Source: Companilactobacillus paralimentarius DSM 13238 = JCM 10415 (lineage in GTDB: Bacteria; Bacillota; Bacilli; Lactobacillales; Lactobacillaceae). From it: DNA of 39,839 nucleotides. The stretch is from NCBI RefSeq assembly GCF_001434985.1, contig NZ_AZES01000094.1, forward strand, positions 1 through 39,839. The letters run 5' to 3'. Each line of letters opens with the position of its first letter. The first letter of the stretch is position 1. Under the pieces are notes generated by a model. It was not told where the DNA came from, made no database searches, and saw only the letters and a list, made by a program, of their open reading frames with translations. Shown in pieces: positions 25,271-33,043 of the stretch. The position numbers were made by a program, and so were the translations under genes.

Positions 25271-27235
25271 TTAAGCCATTTTTACATTTAAATTCATCGG
25301 ATCGGCTTTCTTTGCCAACATTTTGTCGGTAAAACCAAATAGATAAACTAATGCGACTGAGATTACAAGCGTACCATAATGTGAAATCAAATATCCATAG
25401 AAATTACTACCGATACCAACACCTGGCGTGATAAAGGCTGGGAATCCAATTAAAGAACCTGATAAGGCATAATTATTAACTTTCAAGAATCCGGTCAAAG
25501 CACCACCTAGAGCACTGGCAATACTTGCGACTACAAAGATTCGTTTATATTTCAAATTGACACCGTATAGAGCTGGTTCAGTTACACCGCAAAATGCTGA
25601 TATTGCAGCGGCTAAAGACACTTCCTTGAGTTTCTTATCCTTAGTCTTTAAGAAGACTGCTAGAACAGCCCCACCTTGAGCAACTATTGTAATTGAAACA
25701 ATAGCATTGATGTAACTGTGACCATTTGTAGCAATATCGTTGATAATAATAGGAATAAGCCCCCAGTGAAGTCCAAAGATAACCATTGTTTGATAAACAC
25801 CACCAAGTACCAATCCCGAAAGTGTTGGGCTAAAACTGTAAATAGCTACAAGACCATTTGAAAGACCTTTACTTAAAGCGGTAATGATTGGTCCGACACC
25901 AATAATAATTACTAAACTTAAAATTAATGCTTCAATGATTGGAACAAAGACGCTTCTAAGATAAAGTGGAATAATCTTCTTCAAGAATTTTTCCACATAC
26001 TTACCTAACCAAGCTGCCACAATAATTGGAAAAACTGATGAAGTGTACGAAACCAACGTTGTGGGAATACCTAAGAAGGTCGTGCTGGCAGTACTAGCTT
26101 TACTTGCCATAGTTACAAGACTTGGATAAATTATAATTCCACCAACAATAGCTAGAACAATCGGATCTGAACCCAACTTTTTGGCTGCAGTAAAACCTAA
26201 AACAACTGGTAAAAAGTAAAAAGTTGCGTCCCCAACTGCATTTAAAATAACATACGTACCACTAGTTGTAGATAATACTCTAAAGCCTGTCAAAGCTGCT
26301 AAGATTCCCTTTAAAATACCAGCACCAGCTAGAATTCCAATGATGGGAATCATTGAAGCTGTCAAAACACCAATAAAGTTACTGATACCACTCTTAACCT
26401 TTGACCAAATATCCTGAGAGTGATTGGCTTCCTTAGTAGTTTGGGCAACTGCCTCAGCTGTAGCAGAATTGTTCGCATATTCTGAACCAATCTGTGCTAT
26501 AACGGCGTCATAAACGTCAGTAACAGCCTGTCCAATAACAACTTGATATTGACCACCAGCTTTGGCAACACTAATGACGCCATCCATATTTTCTATTTTT
26601 TGATCGTTAGCTTTAGCATCATCCTTCAAATAAAAACGTAATCTAGTAATACAGTGGATCAAACTATTAATGTTTTCAGTTCCACCAACATTCTCTACAA
26701 TATCAGCTGCTAATTGATCATACTTGCCACTACCAATTTTAGTCTTCTTTTTGACAATTTCATCGATAGAAGCAACAGCTACGGTTGCCCCAGCCTTGAC
26801 ATTCTGGTCAAAATTGCTAGTCAACAATTGCTTTAAAATATCATTACTGTTAGTAATTGCTAGAATGACTGTATTCTGTTTACCAGCATCCGCAATCATT
26901 TTTAAATCCATTTTAACAACCGGTTGACCAGCCTCGATCTGATCACCCTGATTTATTAAAACTGTGAAAGGTTCCCCTTTCAATTCAACAGTATCAATAC
27001 CCAAGTGGACCAAGACATCCGCACCATCTTGAGTTTTGATACCAAAGGCATGTTTAGTTTCTGAAACGAGTGTTACCGTCCCCGTAACTGGTGAAACGAT
27101 GTCACCATTTGTCGGTTCAATAGCAAATCCTTGTCCCATTAGTCCTTGAGAAAAGACAGGGTCTTTAACCTGAGAAAGCTGTATAAGTTTCCCGTCAACA
27201 GGAGCCGCTAATGAAATCAATATTTGATTATTCAT
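25271..27235 (-). CDS. Beta-glucoside-type PTS transporter EIIABC
   Basis: 654 residues with order A-B-C, unlike the neighbouring B-C-A protein. EIIA at 1-150 with the active His in VLVHLGIDTVELKG, EIIB at about 165-255 with Cys in NSLIHCITRLRF, and EIIC from about 285 to the end (FLGIPTTLVSYTSSVFP, AFCGVTEPALYGVNL). Imports and phosphorylates a beta-glucoside or related disaccharide. GAAGGA lies upstream of the ATG. It has its own promoter with a cre-like site and no RAT, so control is probably by CcpA, with no visible antiterminator. Confidence 0.93.
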   Translation of the reverse strand: MNNQILISLAAPVDGKLIQLSQVKDPVFSQGLMGQGFAIEPTNGDIVSPVTGTVTLVSETKHAFGIKTQDGADVLVHLGIDTVELKGEPFTVLINQGDQIEAGQPVVKMDLKMIADAGKQNTVILAITNSNDILKQLLTSNFDQNVKAGATVAVASIDEIVKKKTKIGSGKYDQLAADIVENVGGTENINSLIHCITRLRFYLKDDAKANDQKIENMDGVISVAKAGGQYQVVIGQAVTDVYDAVIAQIGSEYANNSATAEAVAQTTKEANHSQDIWSKVKSGISNFIGVLTASMIPIIGILAGAGILKGILAALTGFRVLSTTSGTYVILNAVGDATFYFLPVVLGFTAAKKLGSDPIVLAIVGGIIIYPSLVTMASKASTASTTFLGIPTTLVSYTSSVFPIIVAAWLGKYVEKFLKKIIPLYLRSVFVPIIEALILSLVIIIGVGPIITALSKGLSNGLVAIYSFSPTLSGLVLGGVYQTMVIFGLHWGLIPIIINDIATNGHSYINAIVSITIVAQGGAVLAVFLKTKDKKLKEVSLAAAISAFCGVTEPALYGVNLKYKRIFVVASIASALGGALTGFLKVNNYALSGSLIGFPAFITPGVGIGSNFYGYLISHYGTLVISVALVYLFGFTDKMLAKKADPMNLNVKMA

Positions 27236-27269
27236 AACGTTCAGTCCTTCTTAAAAATAATTCCATTAT

Positions 27270-27311
27270 TTGAGTACGCTTTCATTATATAGAGTACTTT
27301 TCTTATAGTCA
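27270..27311 (-). promoter_or_regulatory. Promoter and cre-like site of the second PTS operon
   Basis: Minus strand TTGACT (27306-27311), 17-nt spacer, TATAAT (27283-27288). TGAAAGCGTACTCA (27270-27283) matches the CcpA cre consensus with one mismatch and overlaps the start site, which suits carbon catabolite repression. GTACTC is repeated on both sides of the -10. Confidence 0.8.
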
Positions 27312-27644
27312 ATATTTATGCGAATAAATTTGTAGAGTAATGACGAACTTATATTTCAACTACTATACATTGGTTAATTTGCTTGTTTTACCAATATGAG
27401 AAGCCGTATTGATAATAATTTTATAGTGGTATGCCTATCTTATATAGATATTCCGATATAAAATATGTCATAATCTATATCATTATTTATAATTTATTTT
27501 TATAAATATTAACAACAATATACTTTTCGAATTTAATTTTGAATATCAAAATCATTTTTTACTGTCATTTTAAATATAAAACTCCTACATAACGAGATAT
27601 AATTACATAGTTTGTGTCTTTAATACAGAAGAGGAGGTGCCAAG
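27312..27644. other. AT-rich intergenic region without a visible gene
   Basis: About 330 bases between divergent operons. Very AT-rich with several short dyads (for example around 27440-27520). A TATAAT near 27596 may be the -10 of the exopolysaccharide operon; no matching -35 is clear. No small frame with a ribosome site was found. Confidence 0.5.
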
Positions 27645-28478
27645 GTGAACTTAGCTTTTTTAGAAATAATTTTATTACGCCTCACATTAATAACTCTAGT
27701 TATTTTTATTATCACTATTGTTATTTATTATTGGAAATCTAGAAAGACCAGCAATAACTATTTAGAAAATAAAAATTTTAATTTAAAGTATTTCATTCAA
27801 AAGCAAGTTGATTTTAACGGAAAGATTATCGGCTATGAATGTCTTTTACGCCAACAACATACTGATGGATCATGGTCTCTGCCTGAACAACTTGACTCAT
27901 TACCTTTACAACGAGTCGTTTTTCTTTTAGAAGATACTTTTAAATCCTTACCTACTGAAAAAATTCGTCTTTCAATTAATCTTGAATACAATCAAATCAT
28001 TAGTTCAGATTTTCAATATTTCGTTCGCTGGACTATCTCTAAAATCGAACCTATGCAACTTTCCATTGAGTACACTTCCGCTTATGGTCCTAAGCATGTC
28101 AATCATTATTTATTTGAAAGCAGAATTAAAAATGCCAAAAAGTACGGTATGGAATTTAGTATCGATAACGTTGGTTCCGAAATGAAAAGTCTCAAACAAA
28201 TTGAATGGATGTTACCTTTTGTCGATTCAATCAAATATTCCATGTGTAATTTTCGAAAGGAAGATCCAAATGTATGGTTAGATTTGAATTTACAATCATG
28301 GAATAAGATCTCTAAAGAAAACAATATCGAATTAATTTTAATGGGAATTGAAAATAAGGATGATGAAGATTTGGCAAAACTCTTAAAAATCAAGACCCGA
28401 CAAGGATACCTCTTTGGTCATCCTGAAAACCCCAAGAAAATACGAGTAAAAAATGATGTCCAAAAAACAAAAAAATAA
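27645..28478 (+). CDS. Membrane-anchored degenerate EAL-domain protein
   Basis: 277 residues. One N-terminal helix (about 10-30), then an EAL fold. The EAL motif reads YECLL (Glu65), Asn112 is kept in LSINLE, Glu142 in IEYT, Lys197 in DSIKYS and Gln253 in RQGYLFGHP. However DDFG is DNVG (Asp174, Asn175), the Asp after the Lys is Ser199, and the Glu of AEGVE is Met233. Loss of these acidic residues suggests it no longer cleaves c-di-GMP and may act as a receptor or scaffold. First gene of an exopolysaccharide-type operon. GTG start behind GGAGG. The 3' end overlaps the next frame by 23 nt. Confidence 0.8.
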   Translation: MNLAFLEIILLRLTLITLVIFIITIVIYYWKSRKTSNNYLENKNFNLKYFIQKQVDFNGKIIGYECLLRQQHTDGSWSLPEQLDSLPLQRVVFLLEDTFKSLPTEKIRLSINLEYNQIISSDFQYFVRWTISKIEPMQLSIEYTSAYGPKHVNHYLFESRIKNAKKYGMEFSIDNVGSEMKSLKQIEWMLPFVDSIKYSMCNFRKEDPNVWLDLNLQSWNKISKENNIELILMGIENKDDEDLAKLLKIKTRQGYLFGHPENPKKIRVKNDVQKTKK

Positions 28479-28962
28479 ACAACAATTATATACTGATGAA
28501 TACTTTGAAAAGGGCCATTGGTAATTAAAAATTCGCCAAACTTTAATGAGTCTAATTGGATGGTTAGCAGTCATTATTCCAATCGTTATAACGGTTACTT
28601 CTTTCTGGGCTAGTTTAAATCCTAAAATCCCTCACATTTGGTCCTATCCAGAAGGAATCTTAGAAATAAAATTTATCGGTGTTATTTTACTTTTCGCTTT
28701 TGTCATGTCAGGAATCTTTTCAATCAGCATGACTATTATCCAGAATCGAAAACGTCAAAGGCTGGTTCAACAATGGCCTACCTTTAATCCTATTAATCAA
28801 AAAAAGCGTGAAAACACAATTGATACATTTATTGACAAGCGTTTCGGCGACAAAGGATTCCGTGAAAACGTACGAACATATAACGTCCAACCTGAACAGA
28901 ATCTCGATACCGATGAAATACATAAATTATATGATGAACATCATATTAACGATTTAGATTAG
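28456..28962 (+). pseudogene. PgaD-like small membrane protein gene with in-frame TAA
   Basis: An open frame runs from the ATG at 28456 through 22 codons (MSKKQKNKQQLYTDEYFEKG...) to a TAA at 28522-28524, then continues in the same frame to 28962. The distal part from ATG 28546 (138 codons) has two membrane helices (LIGWLAVIIPIVITVTSFW and IGVILLFAFVMSGIFSISM) and a charged cytosolic tail, as in PgaD/IcaD-like partners of GT2 synthases. No ribosome site precedes 28546. The gene looks interrupted by one nonsense change, unless translation restarts at 28546 or TAA is read through. It sits between the EAL and GT2 genes, 9 nt before the latter. Confidence 0.6.
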
Positions 28963-28971
28963 GAGAACAGC

Positions 28972-30297
28972 ATGTACAACATATTTATTGATCATTTGTT
29001 TGAATCCACAACTTTAGGAACGATTCTAAATATCTGTCTTCTAATCCTTTGTCTCTACCCTATTACTGGCTCATTCTTGTGGTTCTTTGGAGCAATGTCT
29101 TACCGTTTCATCAAAACAGATAAGGAAGACAATACCTGGACAATTATTCCTCCTAATAAACAACCAATGATAACTATAATGATTCCTGCTCACAATGAGG
29201 AAGTCATGATTGAAGAAACAATTACTTATCTTTTTGAAAATTTAAATTACACTAATTACGAAATTTTAGTTATGAACGATGGCTCTACCGATAAAACCGC
29301 AGAAATAATTCAGCTTCTTCAGGAAAAATACTCTCGTTTACGCACAATCAATATCATCAAAAATAAAGGTAAAGCACATGCTTTCAACATTGGAATGCAC
29401 TTTGCCAAGGGCGAATATATTTTAAGTAATGATGCCAATACAATTCCTGAACCAGATGCTTTAATGAAATATATGAACTTTTTTATTCATGCACAAGATA
29501 TGAACACCTCCGCGGTTACTGCCAATATGGACGTTCAAAATCGGACATCTCTTTTGGGTAAATCACAGACAGTTGAATTTTCCAGTATCGTTGGTGTCAT
29601 CAAACGAAGCCAAAGTTCTATCAATGATTCAATGTACGCATACAGTGGAGCCAATACTCTATACAAAAAGGACTTTCTCATTGATGTTGGTGGTTTTCGC
29701 CAAAACCGTGCCACTGAAGATATCAGCATTGCCTGGGATCATCAAACTATCGGTGCTGTACCGAGATTTGCCCCCAATATAGTTTTTCACATGAACGTTC
29801 CTGAAACAATCCATGATCTCTACAAACAGCGTAAACGGTGGGCCCAAGGTGGCACAGAAGTTTGGTTAACTAATTTAAAAAAGTTTATTCTTCATCCTAT
29901 TAAAAGGCGCTATCAAATGTCGATGTTTCTGGACTCAACTCTGTCGATCATTTGGTCATTCTTCTTTGTAATAACCTCATTTGCCTTCATTTTCTTAATG
30001 ATCTGGTTTGCTGTTCATGGAAATTATGAACGGATCTACCATGCTTTCTCAATTTCTTTTATCTTCGTCAGTTTTGAAATAATCGCTGGTCTACTGCAAC
30101 TTATTACTGCATTATTGCTCGATCATCATGCAGCAAAATTAAAGTACGTTTTATTTGCTCCGCTATATATTCTTTTCTATTGGATGGTCAATCCGATTAC
30201 AGTCGTTATGACTTTCATTCCGGCCATGAAAACTATCTTAGGCTTTGGTTCTGGAACTTGGGTCAGTCCCAAAAGGAAAAGTTTACAAAATAAGTAA
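28972..30297 (+). CDS. GT2 processive glycosyltransferase (PgaC/BcsA-like)
   Basis: 441 residues. N-terminal helix region, then a GT2 catalytic domain: IMIPAHNEEVMIEETI, VMNDGSTDKTAEI, LSNDANTIPEPDA (DxD-like), ATEDISIAWDH (catalytic ED) and KQRKRWAQGG (QxxRW). Three to four C-terminal helices form the export channel. It has no PilZ domain, so any c-di-GMP control must come from a partner. Likely polymerises and exports a beta-linked exopolysaccharide (poly-N-acetylglucosamine or cellulose-like). GGAG lies 7 nt before the ATG. Third gene of the operon; a terminator follows. Confidence 0.88.
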   Translation: MYNIFIDHLFESTTLGTILNICLLILCLYPITGSFLWFFGAMSYRFIKTDKEDNTWTIIPPNKQPMITIMIPAHNEEVMIEETITYLFENLNYTNYEILVMNDGSTDKTAEIIQLLQEKYSRLRTINIIKNKGKAHAFNIGMHFAKGEYILSNDANTIPEPDALMKYMNFFIHAQDMNTSAVTANMDVQNRTSLLGKSQTVEFSSIVGVIKRSQSSINDSMYAYSGANTLYKKDFLIDVGGFRQNRATEDISIAWDHQTIGAVPRFAPNIVFHMNVPETIHDLYKQRKRWAQGGTEVWLTNLKKFILHPIKRRYQMSMFLDSTLSIIWSFFFVITSFAFIFLMIWFAVHGNYERIYHAFSISFIFVSFEIIAGLLQLITALLLDHHAAKLKYVLFAPLYILFYWMVNPITVVMTFIPAMKTILGFGSGTWVSPKRKSLQNK

Positions 30298-30317
30298 CTT
30301 TTTAACACCAAAATAAC

Positions 30318-30388
30318 AGCTTCCATTAAGTATTCGAGACATATGTCATGTACTTGAGTATTACTTAATAGATGCTGCTATTTTTTTA
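30318..30388 (+). terminator. Terminator of the EAL-GT2 operon
   Basis: CAGC...ATTAAGTA pairs with TACTTAAT...GCTG in a long imperfect hairpin whose tip holds GACATATGTC, followed by CTATTTTTTT. Confidence 0.75.
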
Positions 30389-30467
30389 TAAATTTAGGAA
30401 GAAGGTAATAAATAGAATATTTTTCTAATCTGAAATAAAAGTTATACAAGTCTAAAAAGGGCCAATA

Positions 30468-30497
30468 TTGGACTTTTAGTCACGAAACATTTATCAT
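30468..30497 (+). promoter_or_regulatory. Promoter of the matrixin gene
   Basis: TTGGAC (30468-30473), 18-nt spacer, TATCAT (30492-30497), about 40 nt before the ATG. Confidence 0.5.
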
Positions 30498-30537
30498 AAC
30501 TAGGAAATTTCAATGATTCTAAAGGAGTATTACTTAT

Positions 30538-31227
30538 ATGAAACGGAAATCATGGATATGGCTATTGATCTTAGCCTCAGTCGTATTAGTAATCACTAAG
30601 AATCCTAAACTGATCTCACAAGTTAAGGAACAAGTTCATGAAACTAATATTAAACTTCAACCTTATCTTTATTCCTTACAGGCATCTGTCGATCGTAAAT
30701 TAAGTGGCAAGACCAAAACCACCGATAATAAACAAGTCGGCAAAACTACCACTCCTATCGAAAGTCCTTTAAAAAATGTGACAACTTCTGATACTTACTA
30801 CTTTCACTTTAAAAAGAATGTTCCTCAATCAGTTCGTGATGTATTTACTACCGCTGTTAATACTTATAACGATACTGGTATTGTTCGTTTAATCCCCGGA
30901 AGTGCTGAAACTAATAAAAATAGTATTACCTTTTTCATTTATCACAAAAAAATAGAAAATATTGCTTCTAACACTGTTGAATTAGGAAACGGTGGCCCTT
31001 CAGCATTAGTGATCAATCACTATGCTATCAATAGCGGTCAAGCCGGCTTGAATCTGGATTATCCTAATTTATCTGTTAAAGAATCAGTCGCACTTCATGA
31101 ATTAGGTCATGCTTTAGGTTTAGCTCATAGTTCAGATACCAATTCAATCATGTATCCTATTGATCAAGGTGTCACAACTTTATCTAAAGGAGACATCGAA
31201 GGTTTAGAAAATATTTATAATCAATAA
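30538..31227 (+). CDS. Secreted or membrane-anchored matrixin-family metalloprotease
   Basis: 229 residues. N-terminal signal or anchor helix (WIWLLILASVVLVIT, residues 6-20), a Lys/Thr-rich linker (about 50-80), then a metzincin domain. The zinc site HELGHALGLAH has His187, Glu188, His191 and His197; the Met-turn SIMYP (Met205) follows. This is M10A, matrixin-like. It may trim surface or extracellular proteins; substrate unknown. AAGGAG lies 10 nt before the ATG. Directly follows the exopolysaccharide operon but has its own promoter. Confidence 0.9.
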   Translation: MKRKSWIWLLILASVVLVITKNPKLISQVKEQVHETNIKLQPYLYSLQASVDRKLSGKTKTTDNKQVGKTTTPIESPLKNVTTSDTYYFHFKKNVPQSVRDVFTTAVNTYNDTGIVRLIPGSAETNKNSITFFIYHKKIENIASNTVELGNGGPSALVINHYAINSGQAGLNLDYPNLSVKESVALHELGHALGLAHSSDTNSIMYPIDQGVTTLSKGDIEGLENIYNQ

Positions 31228-31266
31228 AAAAATTCCACTAACTCATTTTGAATTAGTGGAATTTTT
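31226..31266. terminator. Bidirectional terminator of the matrixin and Mor-like genes
   Basis: AAATTCCACTAA (31230-31241) pairs perfectly with TTAGTGGAATTT (31253-31264) and is flanked by A and T runs. Confidence 0.9.
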
Positions 31267-31536
31267 TACATTTTCTTACTCTTTTTTTCTCTGATACTCT
31301 TGATCCAACGTGGCGAATAACCGAATTCTAAAGATATTTCCTGGTTCGTCATATTATCTAATTTGCCTTCACCAATAGCCTCTTTCAAAGCAACTCGATC
31401 ATACATTTTCATAGGCAACTGTAACTGCGTCCCCCCTAAATAGCTCATATATCTTCAATAAGTTATCTTCTCCAACTATGTCATATAAGGCTTTATACGT
31501 CGGATGTAACATATCATAATTTAATTTGCTGCGCAT
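31266..31536 (-). pseudogene. Mor-family regulator gene split by a frameshift in a G tract
   Basis: The frame from ATG 31536 (behind GGAGGGAG) encodes MRSKLNYDMLHPTYKALYDI...LLKIYELF and then, after six G (31431-31436), runs into non-family sequence and stops. The -1 shifted frame continues as GTQLQLPMKMYD and ends with FGYSPRWIKSIRE, the Mor helix-turn-helix. Removing one G gives an uninterrupted 89-residue protein that aligns without gaps across the join with the intact Mor-type protein at 7833-8084. Disabling mutation, sequencing error or a phase-variable tract are all possible. Confidence 0.75.
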
Positions 31537-31583
31537 TTGCACTCCCTCCATAACGATGTTTTTTCTAACATCATTAAAATATC

Positions 31584-31646
31584 AAAAAAATGCACAGCAC
31601 TAAAAATACATTATACATGTAAGACTACATGCACAATATACTGTGC
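31584..31646 (-). terminator. Terminator of tetR
   Basis: GCACAG (31641-31646 reversed) with CTGTGC closes a long hairpin whose inner stem ATTGTGCATGTA/TACATGTATAAT pairs with G-U wobbles, followed on the minus strand by ATTTTTTT. Just after the tetR stop. Confidence 0.8.
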
Positions 31647-31648
31647 TT

Positions 31649-32203
31649 TTAAAGTGAAAGTAACGTTATGTCCAACATCTTATCAAAGCTATCACGCGCC
31701 GCTACAAGCTTATTGTCAAATTGACTATTTCCTATGTGAATAATTTCTCCAACAATCAAATCTCGCAACATTCTAGAAATTATTAGTTGTACTTTTTGGT
31801 CCTCAATGAGAGAATTCAATAATTTATTTAAAATTTCGAGAATAACCGGAAAACCATCATCTGAAATTTTATCGTCAACATCATTCGCAGGAATACTTAA
31901 AATTTTTTGAACTACTAAAAAATGACTCAAAGAAAATTGAACACTGACATTTGCAAAGGCCTTTATTGCGTCCTTACCAGACATTCCTAAGAGATCCACT
32001 CGCAATCTTTGTGACAATTGATTATAAAAATCAGCCGCTACAGCACCTTTAATCGCCATTACATCTGGAAAATAATTATAGATAGCCTGCGAACGTGTCC
32101 CTAACAACTTACTTAATCTAGTAAAAGTCAGGGATTCTTGATTATTTATAATTTGAACCGCTGCTGCAACAATTTTTTCTTTCGACAAAGTACGTGAAGT
32201 CAA
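31649..32203 (-). CDS. TetR-family transcription regulator
   Basis: 184 residues. N-terminal TetR helix-turn-helix (SKEKIVAAAVQIINNQESLT, FTRLSKLLGTRSQAIYNYF), then an all-helical ligand domain. The TTG start at 32203 is 6 nt after AGGAGG. A perfect 27-bp palindrome sits 15 nt upstream, so it autoregulates. The next genes on the same strand, upstream, are a sugar O-acetyltransferase and a drug exporter, possible further targets (inferred). Confidence 0.9.
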   Translation of the reverse strand: MTSRTLSKEKIVAAAVQIINNQESLTFTRLSKLLGTRSQAIYNYFPDVMAIKGAVAADFYNQLSQRLRVDLLGMSGKDAIKAFANVSVQFSLSHFLVVQKILSIPANDVDDKISDDGFPVILEILNKLLNSLIEDQKVQLIISRMLRDLIVGEIIHIGNSQFDNKLVAARDSFDKMLDITLLSL

Positions 32204-32217
32204 AACTTGCCTCCTGC

Positions 32218-32244
32218 TTATAATTTATAAAGTATAAATTATAA
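32218..32244 (-). promoter_or_regulatory. TetR operator
   Basis: Perfect inverted repeat TTATAATTTATA-N3-TATAAATTATAA directly upstream of tetR. Confidence 0.75.
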
Positions 32245-32367
32245 TTACGCTGTGTAAATATAATATATCTAATAATCAAATTTAATTCTAGTTAGCTCTG
32301 ACAAATTCTACAATTAATAACCACTGTTTTTTCAATGGCAAATTTAAATAGATTGAAAAAATATTCC

Positions 32368-32979
32368 CTAACTCCAGATATCAAGTTTTTCATTTTTGTA
32401 AAAATAATCGTGATCATGCGATCCAATCGACCTTAATACTTTACATGGTGTCCCTACTGCTACAACATTTGCTGGCAAATCTTTTGTAACTACACTGCCC
32501 GCACCAACAACTGTATTATCGCCAATAGTTACACCGGGTAGAACAGTTACATTAGCACCTAGCCAAACATTTTTGCCAATATGAACCGACTTATTGAATT
32601 GATAATGCTTATTTGCTCGCAACGGTGGATAAATTGGGTGCCCTGCAGTCGCAATCGTCACATTAGGACCAAACATTGTATTATCCTCTACAAAAATATC
32701 TCCATCATCAACTAAAGTCAGATTGAAATTAGCGTAAATACCATTACCAAAGTGAACATGTTGCCCACCCCAGTTGGCGTAAAATGGGATTTCAATCATA
32801 CAATCTGTTCCCATTTCAGCAAACATTTCCTCTAATAAATGCGTACGACCTTTGAAATCACTTCTCTTTAAAGCATTGTAAGCATCATTTTTCTCTTGAG
32901 CAGCTATTTGCTGTTGCATCAATTTGGGTTCATCTGGATTATAAACTTTTTCTTGCTGCATACGTTCTATATTTGTCAT
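32368..32979 (-). CDS. Sugar O-acetyltransferase (maltose/galactoside type)
   Basis: 203 residues. Left-handed beta-helix with hexapeptide repeats: VHIGKNVWLGANVTVLPGVT and IGDNTVVGAGSVVTKDLPAN. The N-terminal Mac domain shows IERMQQEKVYNPDEPKL. The catalytic His is in ATAGHPIYPP. Transfers acetyl from acetyl-CoA to sugars; physiological acceptor unknown. GGAG precedes the ATG. It follows the drug exporter gene but a terminator lies between, so it is probably a separate unit with TATAAT near 33012. Confidence 0.93.
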   Translation of the reverse strand: MTNIERMQQEKVYNPDEPKLMQQQIAAQEKNDAYNALKRSDFKGRTHLLEEMFAEMGTDCMIEIPFYANWGGQHVHFGNGIYANFNLTLVDDGDIFVEDNTMFGPNVTIATAGHPIYPPLRANKHYQFNKSVHIGKNVWLGANVTVLPGVTIGDNTVVGAGSVVTKDLPANVVAVGTPCKVLRSIGSHDHDYFYKNEKLDIWS

Positions 32980-33018
32980 TTAGTCTCTCCACTTGTAAGC
33001 GATTACTGCAATTATAAC

Positions 33019-33043
33019 AAAAAAGCTTCATATTCTATGAAGC
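33019..33043 (-). terminator. Terminator of the MFS exporter gene
   Basis: GCTTCATA-GAA-TATGAAGC followed by six T on the minus strand. The stem overlaps the stop codon. Confidence 0.9.

Noticed and set aside
27312-27644. Possible riboswitch or small gene before the EAL operon
   Set aside because: Only AT-rich sequence with short, unstable dyads and no ribosome site.
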